Origin: Cetobacterium_A somerae | GTDB lineage: Bacteria; Fusobacteriota; Fusobacteriia; Fusobacteriales; Fusobacteriaceae | NCBI RefSeq assembly: GCF_044784365.2 | Contig: NZ_CP173065.2 | Reading direction: 5' to 3' (one strand) | Length of the DNA: 64,000 nt | Shown here: one piece after another, positions 43,492 to 52,805 of the stretch | Layout: every line of letters begins with the position of its first letter | Numbering within the stretch: the stretch's first letter is position 1 | The notes under the pieces: model-generated | Database searches by the model: none | What the model saw: the letters and a program-made list of their open reading frames with translations, nothing else | What the model was told of the DNA's origin: nothing | Position numbers and translations under genes: made by a program

Positions 43492-44658
43492 TTGAGTAAA
43501 ATTTTTATAAAAAAAGATAGAGAAAGAATGTGGCAGAGTGGACACCCTTGGATGTATTCTGGAGCTGTGGAAAAGATAGAAGGAAACCCAGAAGCAGGAT
43601 CAGTTATAGAAGTATATAATTGGAAAAAAGAGTTTATTGGATATGGTCATTATAATAAAAATTCGAAAATTATGGTACGTATGCTGGAAAAAGATATCAA
43701 TAAAAAAATAGATTTAAATTGGTATTCTGAAAAAGTAAAGGAAGCATATACTTTAAGAGAAATGATAAATATTAACAGTAATGGATATAGGTTAATTCAT
43801 AGTGAATCAGATTCTCTACCAGGAGTTATAGTAGATCGTTTTGGAGATTACTTAGTAGTTCAAGCTTCGACTTTAGGGATGGAAAAAGATAAAGAATTTT
43901 TAATAGAAGCTTTAAAAAAAGAGATTCCAAATTTAAAGGGAATATATGAAAAGAGTGAAGGTGATGGAAGAAAGTTAGAAGGGCTTCCTGAAGTTTCAGG
44001 AGTTCTTTTTGGTGAAGTTCCAAATGAGATTGAAATTTTTGAGGGAGAGGCTAAGTTCACAATAGACTTAAAAGGACAAAAAACAGGATTTTACTCAGAT
44101 CAAAGAGATAATAGAATTTTGATGGGTTCTCTATCGAAAGATAAAGATTTTTTAGATGTATGTAGTTATACTGGAGGTTTTTCACTTCATGCTATGGTAA
44201 ATGGAGCAAATTCATCAACTTTAATAGATGTTAGTGAAGATGTTTTGAATGTTGCTAGAAAAAATTTAATAAAATATGAAAATGTTGAGTTTATAAAGGG
44301 AAATATATTTAATGTTTTAAGAGATTTAGTAAAAGAAGGACGTCAATGGGATGTAGTAAATCTAGATCCACCAAAATTAGCACCAAATAGAAGAGATTTA
44401 GATAAAGCTTTAAAAGCATATAAGGATATAATTTTAAATGGAATAAAACTTACAAAAAAAGGTGGATTACTTTCAATTTATAGTTGTAGTGGAGCAGTTA
44501 CAAGTGCAGATTTAAGAATGGCTTTGGCTTATGCCGTTAAAGACGCAGGAGTAAAAGCTGTAATAGTAAATCAATTACACCAAAGTCCATGTCATCCAAT
44601 ATCAGTAGCAGTTCCTGAAACTGAGTATTTAAAAGGTTTTTTAATAAGAATAATTTAA
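43492..44658 (+). CDS. rlmI: RlmI-type 23S rRNA methyltransferase
   Basis: This 388-residue class I SAM-dependent methyltransferase has an N-terminal PUA domain (ERMWQSGHPWMYSGAVEKIEG) and a Rossmann domain with DVCSYTGGFSLHA and the NLDPPKLAP active motif. E. coli RlmI makes m5C1962 in 23S rRNA. YSCSG contains the conserved late cysteine. The start is TTG, the conserved N-terminus being directly after it. Confidence 0.85.
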   Translation: MSKIFIKKDRERMWQSGHPWMYSGAVEKIEGNPEAGSVIEVYNWKKEFIGYGHYNKNSKIMVRMLEKDINKKIDLNWYSEKVKEAYTLREMININSNGYRLIHSESDSLPGVIVDRFGDYLVVQASTLGMEKDKEFLIEALKKEIPNLKGIYEKSEGDGRKLEGLPEVSGVLFGEVPNEIEIFEGEAKFTIDLKGQKTGFYSDQRDNRILMGSLSKDKDFLDVCSYTGGFSLHAMVNGANSSTLIDVSEDVLNVARKNLIKYENVEFIKGNIFNVLRDLVKEGRQWDVVNLDPPKLAPNRRDLDKALKAYKDIILNGIKLTKKGGLLSIYSCSGAVTSADLRMALAYAVKDAGVKAVIVNQLHQSPCHPISVAVPETEYLKGFLIRII

Positions 44659-44680
44659 AATAAAAGGGGAGTGGGGAAAT

Positions 44681-45505
44681 ATGTATCTATTAAATAATGG
44701 TTTGAAAATTCCGAAAGTAGGATTTGGAACATGGAAAGCAACTGATAAAGAGCAGTGTAAAAACGCAGTGAGAACAGCTTTAGAAATAGGATACAGACAT
44801 ATTGATACAGCTGCTATTTATGGAAATGAAGATGCTGTAGGAGAGGGAATTACTGAATTTTTAAAAAATAATAATGTTTCAAGAGAAGAACTTTTTATTG
44901 TAACTAAAGTTTGGAATACTGAACAAGGTTATGAGACAACTTTAAAAGCTTATGAAGAATCTTTAAAAAAGTTAGGATTAGATTATATAGATATGTATTT
45001 AATTCATTGGCCACAACCTAAAGATTTAAATAAAACTTGGGAAACGTGGAGAGCTTTGGAAACACTTTATAAAAGTGGTAAGGTTAAAGCTATTGGTGTA
45101 TGTAATATGAAAGAACACCATTTGAAACATATAATGAATAATTTTGAAATAGTACCTGCAGTAAATCAAATTGAGTTACATCCATATTTACAACAAAGAG
45201 AATTAAAAAAATTCTGTGATGAAAATGGTATTGTAGTAGAAGCTTGGAGTCCATTAATGCAAGGAGCTTTAGATCATGAAGGTTTAAAGAAGATAGCTGA
45301 AAAGAATAAAAAAACTGTAGCTCAAATAGTTTTAAAATGGCATTTACAAAAGGGGTTATTACCATTACCTAAATCAGTTACACCATCTAGAATTATGGAG
45401 AATTTTCAATTAGATTTTATTTTAGATGAAGATGATATGAAATATATTGATTCATTAAATAAAGAGGAGAGAATAGGTCCTGATCCCGATGAAATAACGT
45501 TTTAA
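44681..45505 (+). CDS. Aldo/keto reductase
   Basis: This 274-residue NADPH-dependent aldo/keto reductase is of the 2,5-diketo-gluconate reductase-like group. GYRHIDTAAIYGNEDAVG carries catalytic Asp and Tyr, TKVW the Lys, and YLIHWPQP the His. LPKSVTPSRIMENFQ is the nicotinamide cofactor loop. The physiological carbonyl substrate cannot be told. GGGGAGTGGGG precedes the ATG. Confidence 0.9.
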   Translation: MYLLNNGLKIPKVGFGTWKATDKEQCKNAVRTALEIGYRHIDTAAIYGNEDAVGEGITEFLKNNNVSREELFIVTKVWNTEQGYETTLKAYEESLKKLGLDYIDMYLIHWPQPKDLNKTWETWRALETLYKSGKVKAIGVCNMKEHHLKHIMNNFEIVPAVNQIELHPYLQQRELKKFCDENGIVVEAWSPLMQGALDHEGLKKIAEKNKKTVAQIVLKWHLQKGLLPLPKSVTPSRIMENFQLDFILDEDDMKYIDSLNKEERIGPDPDEITF

Positions 45506-45510
45506 ATATT

Positions 45511-45540
45511 AAAAGTCATATCTTTATATGACTTTTTTTT
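45511..45540 (+). terminator. Terminator after the aldo/keto reductase gene
   Basis: AAAAGTCATAT pairs with ATATGACTTTT, followed by a run of T. Confidence 0.85.
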
Positions 45541-45617
45541 ATTATTTGAAAACAGAAGAAGGAAAAGCTATTAAAATTTTTAAGTATAGGATATCTTATA
45601 ATTATGAGGAGAAAAAA

Positions 45618-45896
45618 ATGGCAATAAATAAAATAAGTATGAAAGATTATAATCGTTTTATAGAGAACATATTAACTGAGTTAGAAATTGGAAAAAGAGT
45701 AAATTTATTAACTTTTAAAAGAGATAGAAAAGTGAGTATTATAAAAATTTCAAATGAAAAATTTGCAGTAGAAGAAGATGGTTTTAAACAAAAAAAGTTT
45801 GATGATTTAAATAGACATCAGGTTGTTAAATTAATGGACAAGCTTAGAGATATTGAATTTCCAAGAAGTAACATGTTACATATAAACAGAAAATAA
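45618..45896 (+). CDS. Small conserved-looking hypothetical protein
   Basis: This 92-residue protein is not recognised. It is basic and soluble with mixed helix and strand, and has no cysteine. The start 45618 follows GAGGAG; upstream in-frame codons lie in the terminator of the preceding gene. It lies between the aldo/keto reductase and the oppositely oriented tmRNA. Confidence 0.6.
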   Translation: MAINKISMKDYNRFIENILTELEIGKRVNLLTFKRDRKVSIIKISNEKFAVEEDGFKQKKFDDLNRHQVVKLMDKLRDIEFPRSNMLHINRK

Positions 45897-45927
45897 AAAG
45901 ACCGTATTGAATTTTTCAATACGGTCT
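45890..45927 (-). terminator. Terminator of tmRNA
   Basis: A 12-pair stem (45899-45910 with 45916-45927) is followed on the minus strand by TTTTTATTTT. On the plus strand there is no good T-run, so it mainly serves ssrA. Confidence 0.85.
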
Positions 45928-45965
45928 TACTATTTCAACAACTAAAATTTAGTTGGTGGATTCAT

Positions 45966-46313
45966 TGGTGGAGATGACGGGAATCGAACCCGTGTCCAAA
46001 ATTGCAAGCGCCATAAGCTTCTACAAGCTTAGTTTGCTATTTGAATTCGCAATAGTTACTCCCGCAAACAGGGCTAACTAAAGCTATCCTCTAAAATGTC
46101 CCCTATAACTTAGAGAAATTGTTTAGGGTAATCTGTATTTAAGTGACACCTTGATTGAACGCTCCTACAGAAGAGAATGTTCAGAGGTGAGCTGACATTA
46201 TGCAGCTAAAGCGTAATTTCTGTTTCCATCTAAACGATGAGTTGATCTCTCACAGCAATCAACCTGGCCTGCTACCTATAACCTCACAACCCTGTCGAAA
46301 CCTTTGCATCCCC
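45966..46313 (-). ncRNA. ssrA: Transfer-messenger RNA (tmRNA)
   Basis: This is a tmRNA of about 348 bases that rescues stalled ribosomes. The 5' end GGGGATG (plus 46307-46313) pairs with CATCTCC near the 3' end, followed by A and an encoded CCA (plus 45966-45968). The T-arm GGGTTCGATTCCC is present. The tag reading frame (plus 46198-46227) reads GNRNYALAA then TAA, giving the usual ALAA degradation end. Loop regions with potential pseudoknots follow. Its terminator lies just downstream. Confidence 0.95.
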
Positions 46314-46357
46314 AATTATTAAATTATAGATTATTATAACACAAATTTTTCTTAAAC

Positions 46358-47695
46358 TCAATTGTCTGGTGATATCTTTCTTATTTTTTTTATTGTTAAG
46401 AAAAACATAACTATAGCTACTAGTGTATCAGATATTGGAAATGCTAGCCAAACACCAATCTCTTTGAAAAAATATCCTAAAATATAAACAAGAGGAATGT
46501 TTAAAATAACAATTCTTAACATAAAAAATCGTGTAGCAATAACACTATCTTTAATAGATTGAAAAAAGTTGTTGCATGCTAAGAACATTGCAGTAAATGG
46601 CATTAAAAAAAGATTTAATCTCATAGCTGAAACTGTAAATTCGACTAGAGGAGGATCATTTTTTATAAAAAATGAGACTATCTTTTCAGTATTAAAAAGC
46701 ATAAGAAGAACTAAAATAGTTGAAACACTAATAACTGTATAAAGTTGTATTTTTAGAACTTCTTTTACACGTTCGTAGTTTTTAGATCCGAATGTATATG
46801 AGATTATAGCTGCCGTTCCTTGATTAAAGCCTTGTAAACTTGTGTTCATAACGCTTCTGCAAATTGAGATAATTCCAATTGCAGCAGTAGCAATATCTCC
46901 TCCGTAAACTCCAGCTTGTCTATTTGTAACCGTAATAACTGAAGATTGTAAAAGTTGATTATAAAAACGAGGACTCCCTATTTTAAAGATTTCCTTTAAA
47001 ATTTTTAAATCAAGAGAAAAATACTTTTTAGAAAATGTAATAACATCTGATTTGAAAAAATAAAAAAGAATATAAAAAGCACTTAAAGCAGTAGCAATTA
47101 AAGTAGCCAATGCAGCTCCACCAATTCCCATATCGAATTTAATAATAAAAAGATAATCCAAAATAACATTGAAAACCCCTGTAAAAATATTTACGCCCAT
47201 TGCTGTAACAGAGTCTCCAATTCCTCTAACAAGAGTGCTTTGTCCTAAAATAATTTGAAAAGTTGCAATTGGAATTAGAAAATTTGTATACTCTATGGCT
47301 GATGCAATATTAGAAGAACTAGCTCCTAAAATTTTTAAAATTGGAATGTTAAAAAGAAAAAGAAAAATGGTTAAAAGAACACCTACAATAAGAATCCATA
47401 AAAATCCAGTACATAAAACTTTTTCAGCACCTTCTCTATCTTTTGATCCCAGTTTAACTCCAATTATAATAGCTATTCCTGAAAATGCAAAATTGAAACT
47501 ATTTATAATCATAGCATAGGGGAAAACGAGGGCAATAGCTGCCATGCCCTCTCTTCCTGCTACTTGACCGATGAAATACCTATCAGTTAAAACACAAAGC
47601 ATACCTATAATAGCACCAAGTGAAGATGGAATGCTGAATTTTAAAATAGTTGTTAAGGTACTTTGTTTTTCAAACTTTAAACTCAAATCTTGCAA
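46358..47695 (-). CDS. MATE family efflux transporter
   Basis: This 445-residue protein has twelve predicted spans and belongs to the MATE family (MepA-like group), which exports cationic drugs or metabolites with Na+ or H+. FSIPSSLGAIIGMLCVLTDRYFIGQVAGREGMAA and the repeated GSPRFYNQLLQSS in the second half are typical. The start is TTG after AGGGGGAG. The substrate is unknown. Confidence 0.9.
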   Translation of the reverse strand: MQDLSLKFEKQSTLTTILKFSIPSSLGAIIGMLCVLTDRYFIGQVAGREGMAAIALVFPYAMIINSFNFAFSGIAIIIGVKLGSKDREGAEKVLCTGFLWILIVGVLLTIFLFLFNIPILKILGASSSNIASAIEYTNFLIPIATFQIILGQSTLVRGIGDSVTAMGVNIFTGVFNVILDYLFIIKFDMGIGGAALATLIATALSAFYILFYFFKSDVITFSKKYFSLDLKILKEIFKIGSPRFYNQLLQSSVITVTNRQAGVYGGDIATAAIGIISICRSVMNTSLQGFNQGTAAIISYTFGSKNYERVKEVLKIQLYTVISVSTILVLLMLFNTEKIVSFFIKNDPPLVEFTVSAMRLNLFLMPFTAMFLACNNFFQSIKDSVIATRFFMLRIVILNIPLVYILGYFFKEIGVWLAFPISDTLVAIVMFFLTIKKIRKISPDN

Positions 47696-47716
47696 AATAC
47701 TCCCCCTGTAAAAATA

Positions 47717-48346
47717 TTATATTAAAAAATACACTGAAAAATAATTAAAAACACTACCTGCTAAAACAAAAAGGTGCCAAATACCGTGAGCAAATTTTTT
47801 ATTTTTCATTAGATAGAAAATAGTTCCAACAGAATAGCTAACACCACCCCAAATTAGTAATTTTAAAGATAGCGGTGAAGCAAGCATTTGTAAATCTTTA
47901 AATACAAACATAACCATCCATCCCATAAAAAGATAGATTAGGGTAGAAACAAAATTAAATCTTCCAACAAAGAATACTTTAAAAAGTATTCCTAAAAGTG
48001 TCATTCCCCATTGAACAAAGAAAAGAACCCATTTTGTTGTTCCATCAAAAACTCCAAGAAGATATGGAGTGTATGATCCAGATATTAAAATATAAATAGC
48101 AGAATGATCGAGTATTTTAAAAAGTTTTTTAATTTTTCCAACATAAAGTATGTGGTAAGTTCCAGACATTGTATATAGTAAAACAAGTGAAAAACAAAAT
48201 ACCATGGAACCAACAACATAACCAATATTATTTGTTTTTAAAGAGTGGACTAAAAGAGCTCCAGTTCCAATAAGTGCTAGAACAGCACCAAAGTAGTGAG
48301 TCATAGAGTTAATCCATTCTTCTAATCTAGTCAGTGTATTATTCAT
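47717..48346 (-). CDS. Hemolysin III family membrane protein
   Basis: This 209-residue protein has seven spans and belongs to the hemolysin III/PAQR family. EEWINSMTHYFGA at the start, GTYHI and LDHSAIYILISGSYTPYL, and the late HGIWHLFVLAGS carry the conserved histidines that bind zinc in related receptors. TAGGAGG precedes the ATG. It is in a minus-strand cluster with a dCMP deaminase. Confidence 0.9.
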   Translation of the reverse strand: MNNTLTRLEEWINSMTHYFGAVLALIGTGALLVHSLKTNNIGYVVGSMVFCFSLVLLYTMSGTYHILYVGKIKKLFKILDHSAIYILISGSYTPYLLGVFDGTTKWVLFFVQWGMTLLGILFKVFFVGRFNFVSTLIYLFMGWMVMFVFKDLQMLASPLSLKLLIWGGVSYSVGTIFYLMKNKKFAHGIWHLFVLAGSVFNYFSVYFLI

Positions 48347-48357
48347 AGAGATACCTC

Positions 48358-48849
48358 CTATCCATTCTTTCTAAAATTTAGAACAAGTTCATCAAATTTA
48401 GGATCTAATTGTCTTAACTTTACATTAGCAGCATTTAAAAGTTTTTTAGATGCTGTATTAGAGTCAGTATTGTTATACTTATCTGAAAGATAAACTATTT
48501 CACTTATTCCACTTTGAATAATACTTTTAGCACATTCGTTACATGGGAAAAGATCAACATAAATAGTACATCCTTTTAAATTTTTAGTACTGTTTAAAAT
48601 AGCATTTAATTCAGCATGACAAACATATGCGTATTTACTATTTAAAAAATCCCCTTCTCTATCCCAAGGAAATTCATCATCAGAACATCCTGCGGGAAGG
48701 CCATTGTATCCTACACCTACAATTCTTTTATCAGGAGTTACGATACATGCTCCAACTTGTGTTCCAGGATCTTTACTACGTTTAGCAGAGAGAATTGCAA
48801 CTCCCATGAAGTACTCATCCCAATCAATATAATTAGCTCTTTTTGACAT
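48358..48849 (-). CDS. dCMP deaminase
   Basis: This 163-residue zinc deaminase converts dCMP to dUMP for thymidylate supply. The motifs HAELNAILN and FPCNECAKSIIQSG hold the zinc ligands and the catalytic Glu. GTQVGACIVTPDKRIVGVGYNGLP is the substrate-binding region. AGGAGG precedes the ATG. The stop lies 11 bases before the hemolysin III start. Confidence 0.93.
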   Translation of the reverse strand: MSKRANYIDWDEYFMGVAILSAKRSKDPGTQVGACIVTPDKRIVGVGYNGLPAGCSDDEFPWDREGDFLNSKYAYVCHAELNAILNSTKNLKGCTIYVDLFPCNECAKSIIQSGISEIVYLSDKYNNTDSNTASKKLLNAANVKLRQLDPKFDELVLNFRKNG

Positions 48850-48863
48850 TTTATCCTCCTAAA

Positions 48864-49865
48864 TTAAAAAAATATTTTTTTATTTTGTAAATATAAATCT
48901 GCAAGGGCAATAGCCACAGCATTTTCTAAAACAATAGGAACTCTAAGAAGAAATGCGACATCATGTCTTCCATTAATTTTTAAAGATTGAATATTTTTAT
49001 CTTTGAAATTAAAGGTTTCTTGGGGTTTGAAAATACTAGAAGTTGGTTTAACAGCAACTTTTAAAAAGATGTCGTTTCCATTTGTAATTCCACCATTAAT
49101 ACCTCCGTTATTATTAGACGAAGTTTTTCCACTTTTATCAATAAAACAGTCATTAAATTTACTGCCTAAAAATTCTGTTCCTTTAAATCCAGCACCAAAC
49201 TCAATTCCTTTAATTCCTGGAATTGAAAAAATTATAGATGAAAGAACAGATTCTACAGAATCAAAAAAAGGTTCTCCTAAACCGATAGGAACATTTTTAA
49301 TAGTTAAAGAGATTGTTCCTCCTAAAGAATCACCGGAATGTGCAGTTTCAAGCAAGTAATTTTCTAATTTTTTATCAAACTCTAACTTATTTAAAATACC
49401 GATTGATTCAATTTCACTAGAAAAAATAAAATCATTTAATATTTTTTTTGCAATGACACCAGCGGCAACAAGAGCAAGCGTTAATCTACCTGAAAAATGA
49501 CCACCACCACGAATATCATTAAAACCTGAATATTTTTTAGTAGCAGAAAAGTCAGCATGACCAGGTCTAGGGTGCGATTTAAAGTCAGTATAAACTTTAG
49601 AATCAGTATTTTTGTTCTCAAAAAAAATATTTATAGGAGCTCCAGTTGTAAAATCATTAAAAACTCCTGAAATAATATTTGGAATATCATCCTCTTTCCT
49701 AGGAGTAGTACCTATTTTTCCAGATTTTCTTTTAGAAAGATCTTTAGTAAAATCTTCAAGAGTAAGCTTTATTCCAGATGGAACACCATCAATTAAAACT
49801 CCGATACCAGAACCGTGAGATTCTCCATAAATATGTACTCTAAAAAGAGAACCAAAACTATTCAT
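48864..49865 (-). CDS. aroC: Chorismate synthase
   Basis: AroC, 333 residues, makes chorismate from 5-enolpyruvylshikimate-3-phosphate with reduced FMN. YGESHGSGIGVLIDGVPSG, FSATKKYSGFNDIRGGGHFSGR and RHDVAFLLR-like motifs are present. It is slightly shorter than the usual 350-360 residues, with the loss at the C-terminus. It stands alone, apart from other aro genes, divergent from obgE. Confidence 0.95.
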   Translation of the reverse strand: MNSFGSLFRVHIYGESHGSGIGVLIDGVPSGIKLTLEDFTKDLSKRKSGKIGTTPRKEDDIPNIISGVFNDFTTGAPINIFFENKNTDSKVYTDFKSHPRPGHADFSATKKYSGFNDIRGGGHFSGRLTLALVAAGVIAKKILNDFIFSSEIESIGILNKLEFDKKLENYLLETAHSGDSLGGTISLTIKNVPIGLGEPFFDSVESVLSSIIFSIPGIKGIEFGAGFKGTEFLGSKFNDCFIDKSGKTSSNNNGGINGGITNGNDIFLKVAVKPTSSIFKPQETFNFKDKNIQSLKINGRHDVAFLLRVPIVLENAVAIALADLYLQNKKIFF

Positions 49866-49951
49866 AAAATCCTCCTAAATTAAAATAATGTGTATATTTT
49901 AATTTTAGCACAAAACATGAGAAATATTAAATAAAAACATAGTAAAATTAA

Positions 49952-49980
49952 TTGCAAAATATTAGAAAAAGGTGTAGAAT
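49952..49980 (+). promoter_or_regulatory. Promoter of obgE
   Basis: TTGCAA (49952-49957) and TAGAAT (49975-49980) are 17 bases apart. The leader to the obgE start is about 65 bases with no clear structure. Confidence 0.75.
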
Positions 49981-50050
49981 ATAACAATTAACGCATTGAA
50001 ATGAATTAGAATTTAATATTATAGATTGAATATATTTGGAGGAGATAACT

Positions 50051-51337
50051 GTGTTTATAGATGAGGTAATTATAACGGTAAAAGCAGGTAACGGTGGAGA
50101 TGGAGCCGCTACTTTTAGAAGAGAAAAATGCATACAATTTGGAGGTCCAGATGGTGGAGATGGAGGTAGAGGAGGAGACGTAGTTTTCGTAGCTGACTCT
50201 AATATAAATACACTAATAGACTTCAAATACAAAAAATTGTTCCAAGCAGAAAATGGTGAAAATGGAGCAAAGAAAAACATGTTTGGAAAATTTGGAGAAA
50301 ATTTAGTAATAAAAGTTCCAATTGGAACTCAAGTAAGAGATATGGAAACAGGAAAATTACTTTTAGATATGAGTATACCTGGTGAAGAAAGAGTTCTTTT
50401 AAGAGGAGGTAGAGGAGGTTTAGGAAATACAAACTTCAAAAACTCAATTAGAAGAACACCAACAATGGCTGGAAAAGGAAAAGAGGGTGTAGAGTTAAGA
50501 GTTAAATTAGAATTGAAACTTTTAGCAGATGTTGCGTTAGTTGGATACCCTTCTGTTGGAAAATCAAGTTTAATAAATAAAATATCAGCAGCTAAATCTA
50601 AAGTTGGAAACTATCATTTTACTACTTTAGAGCCTAAATTAGGAGTTGTTAGACTTGGTGAAGGGAGATCATTCGTTGTAGCAGATATACCAGGGTTGAT
50701 TGAAGGAGCTCATGAAGGAGTAGGATTAGGAGATAAATTCTTAAAGCATATAGAAAGATGTAAAATGATATATCATATAGTAGATGTGGCTGGAATTGAA
50801 GGAAGAGATCCAATTGAAGATTATGAGAGAATAAATAATGAGTTAGTAAAGTTTAGTGAAAAATTAGCAAATAAGAAACAAATTATTTTGGCAAATAAAA
50901 TGGATTTAATTTGGGATATGGATAAATATGAAGAGTTTAAATCTCATGTGGAAGCACAAGGAAATGAAGTGTTCCCAGTATCTGTTATTTTAGGTGATGG
51001 ATTAAAAGAGGTTTTAAATAGAACTTGGCATGTTTTACAAGAGACAGAGAGAGAAGAACTAGAGGAAGAAGCTGACATTATTGATGTATTGAAAGCTAAT
51101 AAAACTAGAAAAGAACCATTTGTTGTAACACAAGATGAAGATGGAGTATTTGTTGTTGACGGATCAATTGTTGATGGTGTACTAGCTAAATATATCATAA
51201 CTCATGATGATGAATCAGTTGTTACATTCTTACATATGCTTAGAAACTTAGGACTAGAAGACGCTTTAAAAGATGCTGGTGTTGAAGATGGAGATACAGT
51301 AAGAATTGCTGATACAGAATTTGATTTCGTTGAGTAA
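50051..51337 (+). CDS. obgE: GTPase ObgE/CgtA
   Basis: Obg, 428 residues, is an essential GTPase acting in large-subunit assembly and stress signalling. The glycine-rich Obg fold (GNGGDGAATFRREK and GGRGGLGNTNFK), G1 GYPSVGKSS, G3 DIPGLIEGAHEG, NKMD and a C-terminal OCT domain are present. The start is the GTG at 50051; a TTG at 50036 is part of its ribosome-binding site. Confidence 0.96.
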   Translation: MFIDEVIITVKAGNGGDGAATFRREKCIQFGGPDGGDGGRGGDVVFVADSNINTLIDFKYKKLFQAENGENGAKKNMFGKFGENLVIKVPIGTQVRDMETGKLLLDMSIPGEERVLLRGGRGGLGNTNFKNSIRRTPTMAGKGKEGVELRVKLELKLLADVALVGYPSVGKSSLINKISAAKSKVGNYHFTTLEPKLGVVRLGEGRSFVVADIPGLIEGAHEGVGLGDKFLKHIERCKMIYHIVDVAGIEGRDPIEDYERINNELVKFSEKLANKKQIILANKMDLIWDMDKYEEFKSHVEAQGNEVFPVSVILGDGLKEVLNRTWHVLQETEREELEEEADIIDVLKANKTRKEPFVVTQDEDGVFVVDGSIVDGVLAKYIITHDDESVVTFLHMLRNLGLEDALKDAGVEDGDTVRIADTEFDFVE

Positions 51338-51352
51338 TGAAGAATTATTTAT

Positions 51353-51380
51353 TAAGCTGAGCCATTAGGTTCAGCTTTTT
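51353..51380 (+). terminator. Terminator after obgE
   Basis: AAGCTGAGCC (51353-51362) pairs with GGTTCAGCTT (51367-51376) around ATTA, followed by T. Confidence 0.85.
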
Positions 51381-51410
51381 TATCTATTTAAAAATTTTAG
51401 AGGTGAAAAA

Positions 51411-52307
51411 TTGAAAGGGATAGTTATAGCCGGACCTACAGGAGTAGGAAAAACAGAATTATCAATAAAATTAGCAAAAGCTTTAAATGCTGAAATTATC
51501 TCGGCAGATTCTGCACAAGTGTATGAAGAGATGAACATAGGAACAGCTAAAATAGAAGAGGATGAGATGCAAGGGATTGTACATCATATGATTGATGTCG
51601 TTGAACCTATAAAAAAATATAGTGTTGGTGATTATCAGAGAAAAGTTGATGATATATTAAATTCTAATGAAGAAAAAAATGTTCTATTAGTAGGAGGAAC
51701 TGGACTTTATATAGACTCAGTAGTAAGAGGATTATCTGCTTTACCAGAAAGTGATTTAGCTATAAGAGAGAAATTGATGAGCGAAGATGGAGATAAACTT
51801 TTTGAAATTTTAAAAGAAATTGATCCAGAAAGTGCTGAGAGTATTCATCCTAATAACAAAAGAAGAGTTGAAAGAGCAGTAGAAGTTTTCTATCAAACTG
51901 GAGAGAAGTTTTCGATTTTATCTAAAAAGAATATAAAAGGAAACAATTTTAAATTTTTAAAAGTTGCTTTAGAAAGAGATAGAGAGCATCTATATGATAG
52001 AATAAATTTAAGAGTAGAGATAATGATGCAAAATGGACTTTTAGAAGAAGTAAGATATCTTTATGAAAAATATGGAGATGTATTAAAAAAAATAAATATA
52101 ATAGGTTATTCAGAGTTAATTTCATATATAAATCAAGAGTTAACTTTAGAAGATGCTAAAGAGTTAATAAAGAAAAATTCAAGAAATTATGCTAAAAGAC
52201 AATTTACATGGTTTAAAAATGATCATGAGTATATTTGGTACGATTTAGATAAAATGACCCAAGATGAAATTTTTTCAGATATTTTACAAAGGTTTAATGC
52301 CTTATAA
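51411..52307 (+). CDS. miaA: tRNA dimethylallyltransferase
   Basis: MiaA, 298 residues, transfers the dimethylallyl group to A37 of tRNAs that read codons starting with U. The P-loop GPTGVGKTEL, SADSAQVYEEMNIGTAK, LVGGTGLYIDS and AKRQFTWFKND are diagnostic. The start is TTG behind GAGGTG. Confidence 0.95.
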   Translation: MKGIVIAGPTGVGKTELSIKLAKALNAEIISADSAQVYEEMNIGTAKIEEDEMQGIVHHMIDVVEPIKKYSVGDYQRKVDDILNSNEEKNVLLVGGTGLYIDSVVRGLSALPESDLAIREKLMSEDGDKLFEILKEIDPESAESIHPNNKRRVERAVEVFYQTGEKFSILSKKNIKGNNFKFLKVALERDREHLYDRINLRVEIMMQNGLLEEVRYLYEKYGDVLKKINIIGYSELISYINQELTLEDAKELIKKNSRNYAKRQFTWFKNDHEYIWYDLDKMTQDEIFSDILQRFNAL

Positions 52308-52354
52308 AGGTTTAATTACTCTACTATTTCATAAAATTACCGAAAATAATAGTC

Positions 52355-52383
52355 TTGATAAAAAAGTATTCGTATGGTATTAT
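52355..52383 (+). promoter_or_regulatory. Promoter of the lipoprotein/RsbW/RsbV unit
   Basis: TTGATA (52355-52360) and TATTAT (52378-52383) are spaced 17 bases, about 30 bases before the lipoprotein start. Confidence 0.75.
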
Positions 52384-52414
52384 TGTACAGAAAAGCTTTA
52401 AAAGGAAGTGTTGG

Positions 52415-52801
52415 ATGATAAAGAAGATTTATGTTATATTTTTAATGATTTTGACTGCTTCTTGTTCAAATTTAGATAAAGGATATAATGAAAATTTATC
52501 AAATATTGACGAAAAGTTGGTATCTAAATTAGAGCTTATTCAAAAAGATTTACAGGTGAACAGTGTGACAAGATTAAAAGAAAGCTTAGATGTCTCATTT
52601 AGTGAGAGATATGCTATAAATAAACTTTCAGAATATGACTTGTCTAAAGTAAAGTTCTACTTTACAAAACCGCAAATTTCTAGAAATTTAGGAGAAAATA
52701 CTATAGGAATTAGATTTGGTGAAGAAGTTCTTTATTTTAATGTAGAGTATAAATATTTAAATGGTGATTGGAAAATAACCAAATTTACAGAGAGAAGGTG
52801 A
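52415..52801 (+). CDS. Predicted lipoprotein, function unknown
   Basis: This 128-residue protein has a lipoprotein signal, MIKKIYVIFLMILTASC, with lipobox LTAS-C17. The rest is not recognised and ends in a strand-rich part with FNVEYKYLNGDWKITKF. The start 52415 follows AAGGAAG, and an upstream in-frame region overlaps the promoter. It lies 4 bases before an anti-sigma-like kinase gene. Confidence 0.7.
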   Translation: MIKKIYVIFLMILTASCSNLDKGYNENLSNIDEKLVSKLELIQKDLQVNSVTRLKESLDVSFSERYAINKLSEYDLSKVKFYFTKPQISRNLGENTIGIRFGEEVLYFNVEYKYLNGDWKITKFTERR

Positions 52802-52805
52802 AAAA

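Noticed and set aside
45966..46000. A tRNA gene on the minus strand suggested by the T-arm sequence
   Set aside because: The T-arm belongs to tmRNA: the acceptor partner GGGGATG lies about 340 bases away and a tag frame lies between.
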